A stretch of 64,000 nt of DNA, taken from the NCBI RefSeq assembly GCF_014193695.1, contig NZ_JACHZR010000001.1:1711309-1775308 (forward strand), written 5' to 3'. Under the pieces are notes generated by a model. That model was not told the DNA's origin. It was given only the letters and a program-made list of their open reading frames with translations, and did no database searches. The stretch comes from Rhizobium sp. BK316. GTDB lineage: Bacteria > Pseudomonadota > Alphaproteobacteria > Rhizobiales > Rhizobiaceae. Position 1 is the stretch's first letter; every line of letters begins with the position of its first letter. The position numbers and the translations under genes are program-made. Shown piece by piece: positions 61,753 through 64,000 of the stretch.

Positions 61753-64000
61753 TCAAGCCGGCACGATCAGGGCCGCCGGCTGGTCTCCGAGAAGGGTGGC
61801 AAGCGTAATCTTCGTTCCCGGCTCCAGCATCTTGCCGGTCAGGAGATCTGCCTTGAGACCGTGAAGCGGTGAAGGCACGGATATTACCGTATCGTCCCAG
61901 AATTCCGACCCGGCAAAGAGCACGCCGGGATCGAGCCAGCCGAACATCAGTCTTGGCACGACGGTGACAGCGAAGTCGTTATGGTGCAGGCGGGCAAAGG
62001 CGACGACATGGTCGCTTCTGATGCCGCTGACGGCCAGCGGCAGATATTCCCCCTTAGTGAAAAGCTGGCCGTGCTCGAGCCGGAGTCCCAGGCCGATCTG
62101 GATGACACGCTGTTTCAGCGCCGCCGCCTGCAATCTTGCCAGCGGACCACCCTCGGCAAGCCAGCCTGCGAGTGTCTCGAAATCTGGCGGCCGCCTGTTG
62201 TCGGGGTCGACGAAACTGAAATCGAAACCTTCGGCCCCTTGATAGATATCCGGAATGCCCGGTGCCGTCAGCTTGATCAATGTCTGCGACAGGCTGTTGA
62301 CGTAACCGGCCTCGATGAAGGGCTGCAGAACACGGGCGAAAGCCTCGGTGAAGGCGTCGTTGTCGGGTGAGACGAGTGCTGCCGCATAGGCGCGGACCGC
62401 CTCCTCATAGTCATTGTTCGGCGCCGTCCAATCGGTACGCAGCTTGGCTTCGCGAATAGCCTTTTCCGCATAGGCGACGAAACGCTCGCGCAGCCCATCC
62501 GCATGATGACGGTCGAAATCCTCAGGCCACGCGCCGGTAAGCGCCTGATAGAGCATCCATTCCAGATCGGGCTCGGGTGCTGCACCGTCCGGCAGCTCAA
62601 TACGGTGACTTTCATTCAGTCTGCGCCAATGTTCGACGGCGTTGGCAAAGACGTCGGCGCCTTCGCTGACAGTATAAAGCCGCGCCCGCGCATCCTCGCC
62701 GCGCTTTGTGTCATGCGTCGATGTTGCCGAAAGACCCGAGGGCTGGGAGCGCGCCCGATCCTGCATGTGTTGGTGAAACGCTTCGATGCCGCCGGGCACA
62801 TGCTCCGGCTCGCCACCGACCTCATTTACCGCCAGCAGCCGGTTGTAGCGATAGAACAGCGTATCCTCCATTGCCTTGGCCATGACGGGGCCGGAGAGCT
62901 GCTGGAATCGGTGGCGGAATTCACGAGCCGCCTCGTTGTCGACCTTACCCTCGAGGATGGCCACGATGCTTTGCAGCGACTGTGCATGGTCCAGATATCC
63001 GGCAGCCGCCAGCTCGGCTTTTTTCAGCAGGTCCGCATCCCGCGCATCGAGAGGGCCGTCGGTCCCGTAGGTGCGGTAGACGGGAAAGGCGATCAGAAGC
63101 TCGCGGATCGCCTCGGTCATTTCCCTGTTCGACAGTTCGGGGAGGAGGCCGGCTGCTATGCGCGCAAGGCGGGCCGCCTCTCCGGCGAAATTCCGCTCGA
63201 CCATCAACCGCTTGGCCGTCCGTCGCCCGGCTTCGAAATCGCCATTGCCACCTGCCAGCCGGCGATAGGCTTCATCGAGCTTCTGCAAGCCATTGCCCTC
63301 CACGAAGAGCCCGCTCAAGGCGGCAACGAACTCGTAGCCCGTCGTTCCATGCACCGGCCAGTCGGCCGGCAGCCCTTCGCCGGGGCCAAGGATTTTCTCG
63401 ACGACGATATAGGTGTCTGCGCCGACTGCTTCCCGCAAGCGGTCGAGATAGGCTCTCGGTTCCGCCAGCCCGTCGATATGGTCGATGCGCAGGCCCTGCA
63501 CGTGGCCCTGACGCACGAGATCGAGAATCAGCCGGTGGCTCTCTTCGAAGACCCTGATATCCTCGACCCGCAGGCCGACCAGTCCCGTCACCTCGAAAAA
63601 CCGCCGATAGCTCAGATGCTCCGAAGCCTCCTGCCAGCGCTGAAGCTGCCAGTGCTGCGCCGCATGCAGCCGCGTCATGAAGGCATGATCCTTTGAAAGC
63701 TCCGCAAGCTTTCTGCTCAGGCTTGTGAGATCGCCGGCCTCGAAGATCATGTCGCGCAGCCCTCGATGCAGGTCATCGCCACCGATGGAGCCTGCCAGTT
63801 CGGCCATCCCAGCGAGAACAGGATCATCCAGTTCCGTCGAGAGCTGGGCGTAGCTTTCCATGCTCAGCGGAAAGAGGGCGTCATAGTAGCCGATCGCCAG
63901 ATTGCCATGCGTCTCGTCGATAGTGATCGTCAGTTCGCCGGCAGAAACACTTTCATCGAAGCTCTTACCGAGCTGGGGCAGGGTCAGTCGTTCGCTCCAT
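61753..64000 (-). CDS. treY: Maltooligosyl trehalose synthase, N-terminus cut by the window edge
   Basis: The frame is open to the right edge, giving about 749 residues including the end. It is a GH13 enzyme that turns the reducing end of maltodextrin into a trehalosyl group. Seen are GLRVEDIRVFEESHRLILDLVRQGHVQGLRIDHIDGLAEPRAYL (nucleophile region), VEKILGPGEGLPADW (acid) and SATSTHDTKRGEDARARL. A treZ partner is expected to the right. The window starts reading WSERLTLPQLG upstream of a later ATG at 63861, so that ATG is not the start. Confidence 0.92.
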   Translation of the reverse strand, partial: WSERLTLPQLGKSFDESVSAGELTITIDETHGNLAIGYYDALFPLSMESYAQLSTELDDPVLAGMAELAGSIGGDDLHRGLRDMIFEAGDLTSLSRKLAELSKDHAFMTRLHAAQHWQLQRWQEASEHLSYRRFFEVTGLVGLRVEDIRVFEESHRLILDLVRQGHVQGLRIDHIDGLAEPRAYLDRLREAVGADTYIVVEKILGPGEGLPADWPVHGTTGYEFVAALSGLFVEGNGLQKLDEAYRRLAGGNGDFEAGRRTAKRLMVERNFAGEAARLARIAAGLLPELSNREMTEAIRELLIAFPVYRTYGTDGPLDARDADLLKKAELAAAGYLDHAQSLQSIVAILEGKVDNEAAREFRHRFQQLSGPVMAKAMEDTLFYRYNRLLAVNEVGGEPEHVPGGIEAFHQHMQDRARSQPSGLSATSTHDTKRGEDARARLYTVSEGADVFANAVEHWRRLNESHRIELPDGAAPEPDLEWMLYQALTGAWPEDFDRHHADGLRERFVAYAEKAIREAKLRTDWTAPNNDYEEAVRAYAAALVSPDNDAFTEAFARVLQPFIEAGYVNSLSQTLIKLTAPGIPDIYQGAEGFDFSFVDPDNRRPPDFETLAGWLAEGGPLARLQAAALKQRVIQIGLGLRLEHGQLFTKGEYLPLAVSGIRSDHVVAFARLHHNDFAVTVVPRLMFGWLDPGVLFAGSEFWDDTVISVPSPLHGLKADLLTGKMLEPGTKITLATLLGDQPAALIVPA

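Overview
The window is high-GC, alphaproteobacterial DNA of a fast-growing Rhizobium of the leguminosarum/etli type. This rests on protein character (methylated-amine clusters, DUF992 protein, maltooligosyl-trehalose synthase, FixK/FNR-type boxes, an alpha-r14-like small RNA, a rhizobial palindromic repeat). Taxonomy is inference, and the mix of catabolic, stress and toxin-antitoxin modules would fit an accessory replicon. No rRNA, tRNA, CRISPR array or intact insertion sequence is visible.

Region 1 (1-12.75 kb) is a methylated-amine island. The end of gmaS, then purU and folD, are followed by dmmD-dmmA-dmmB-dmmC (dimethylamine monooxygenase) and tmm (trimethylamine monooxygenase). A PAS/chemoreceptor-like soluble protein follows. 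On the other strand lies tdm (TMAO demethylase), divergent from an APC permease. Together these take trimethylamine to TMAO, dimethylamine and methylamine, with the one-carbon units passing to tetrahydrofolate and formate.

Region 2 (13-33.7 kb) is carbohydrate metabolism. A GntR regulator is followed by a ribose-type ABC transporter and a DJ-1/PfpI protein. Divergent from it are a short leader ORF, an iron alcohol dehydrogenase, an aldehyde dehydrogenase and an alpha/beta hydrolase. Converging on these is a 12-kb minus-strand operon: ABC transporter (binding protein, two permeases, small membrane protein, two ATPases), an ATP-type DhaKL kinase, then DhaL, DhaM, HPr, enzyme I, an HTH-like protein and DhaK. 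The operon holds a complete dedicated phosphotransfer chain and a second kinase for dihydroxyacetone-like ketoses; the real substrate is unknown.

Region 3 (34-54 kb) is stress and transport: MgtC/DUF4010 protein, SPW protein, zinc alcohol dehydrogenase, CysQ, APH-ATPase fusion, Mg-type P-ATPase, Bax-inhibitor protein, ECF sigma/anti-sigma pair, bicupin oxalate decarboxylase, RND efflux pair, EmrAB-like pair and a formate/nitrite channel. Three near-perfect FNR/FixK boxes lie about 60-70 bases upstream of start codons here. A different motif is shared by the efflux and nitrite-channel promoters.

Region 4 (54.2-64 kb) holds a probable anti-Shine-Dalgarno small RNA, a DUF992 protein, a cupin-like protein, a parDE module with a frameshifted toxin, copper resistance (CueR-type regulator and YHS-containing P1B ATPase with a textbook operator), an RHH/PIN toxin-antitoxin pair, and most of treY running off the right edge.
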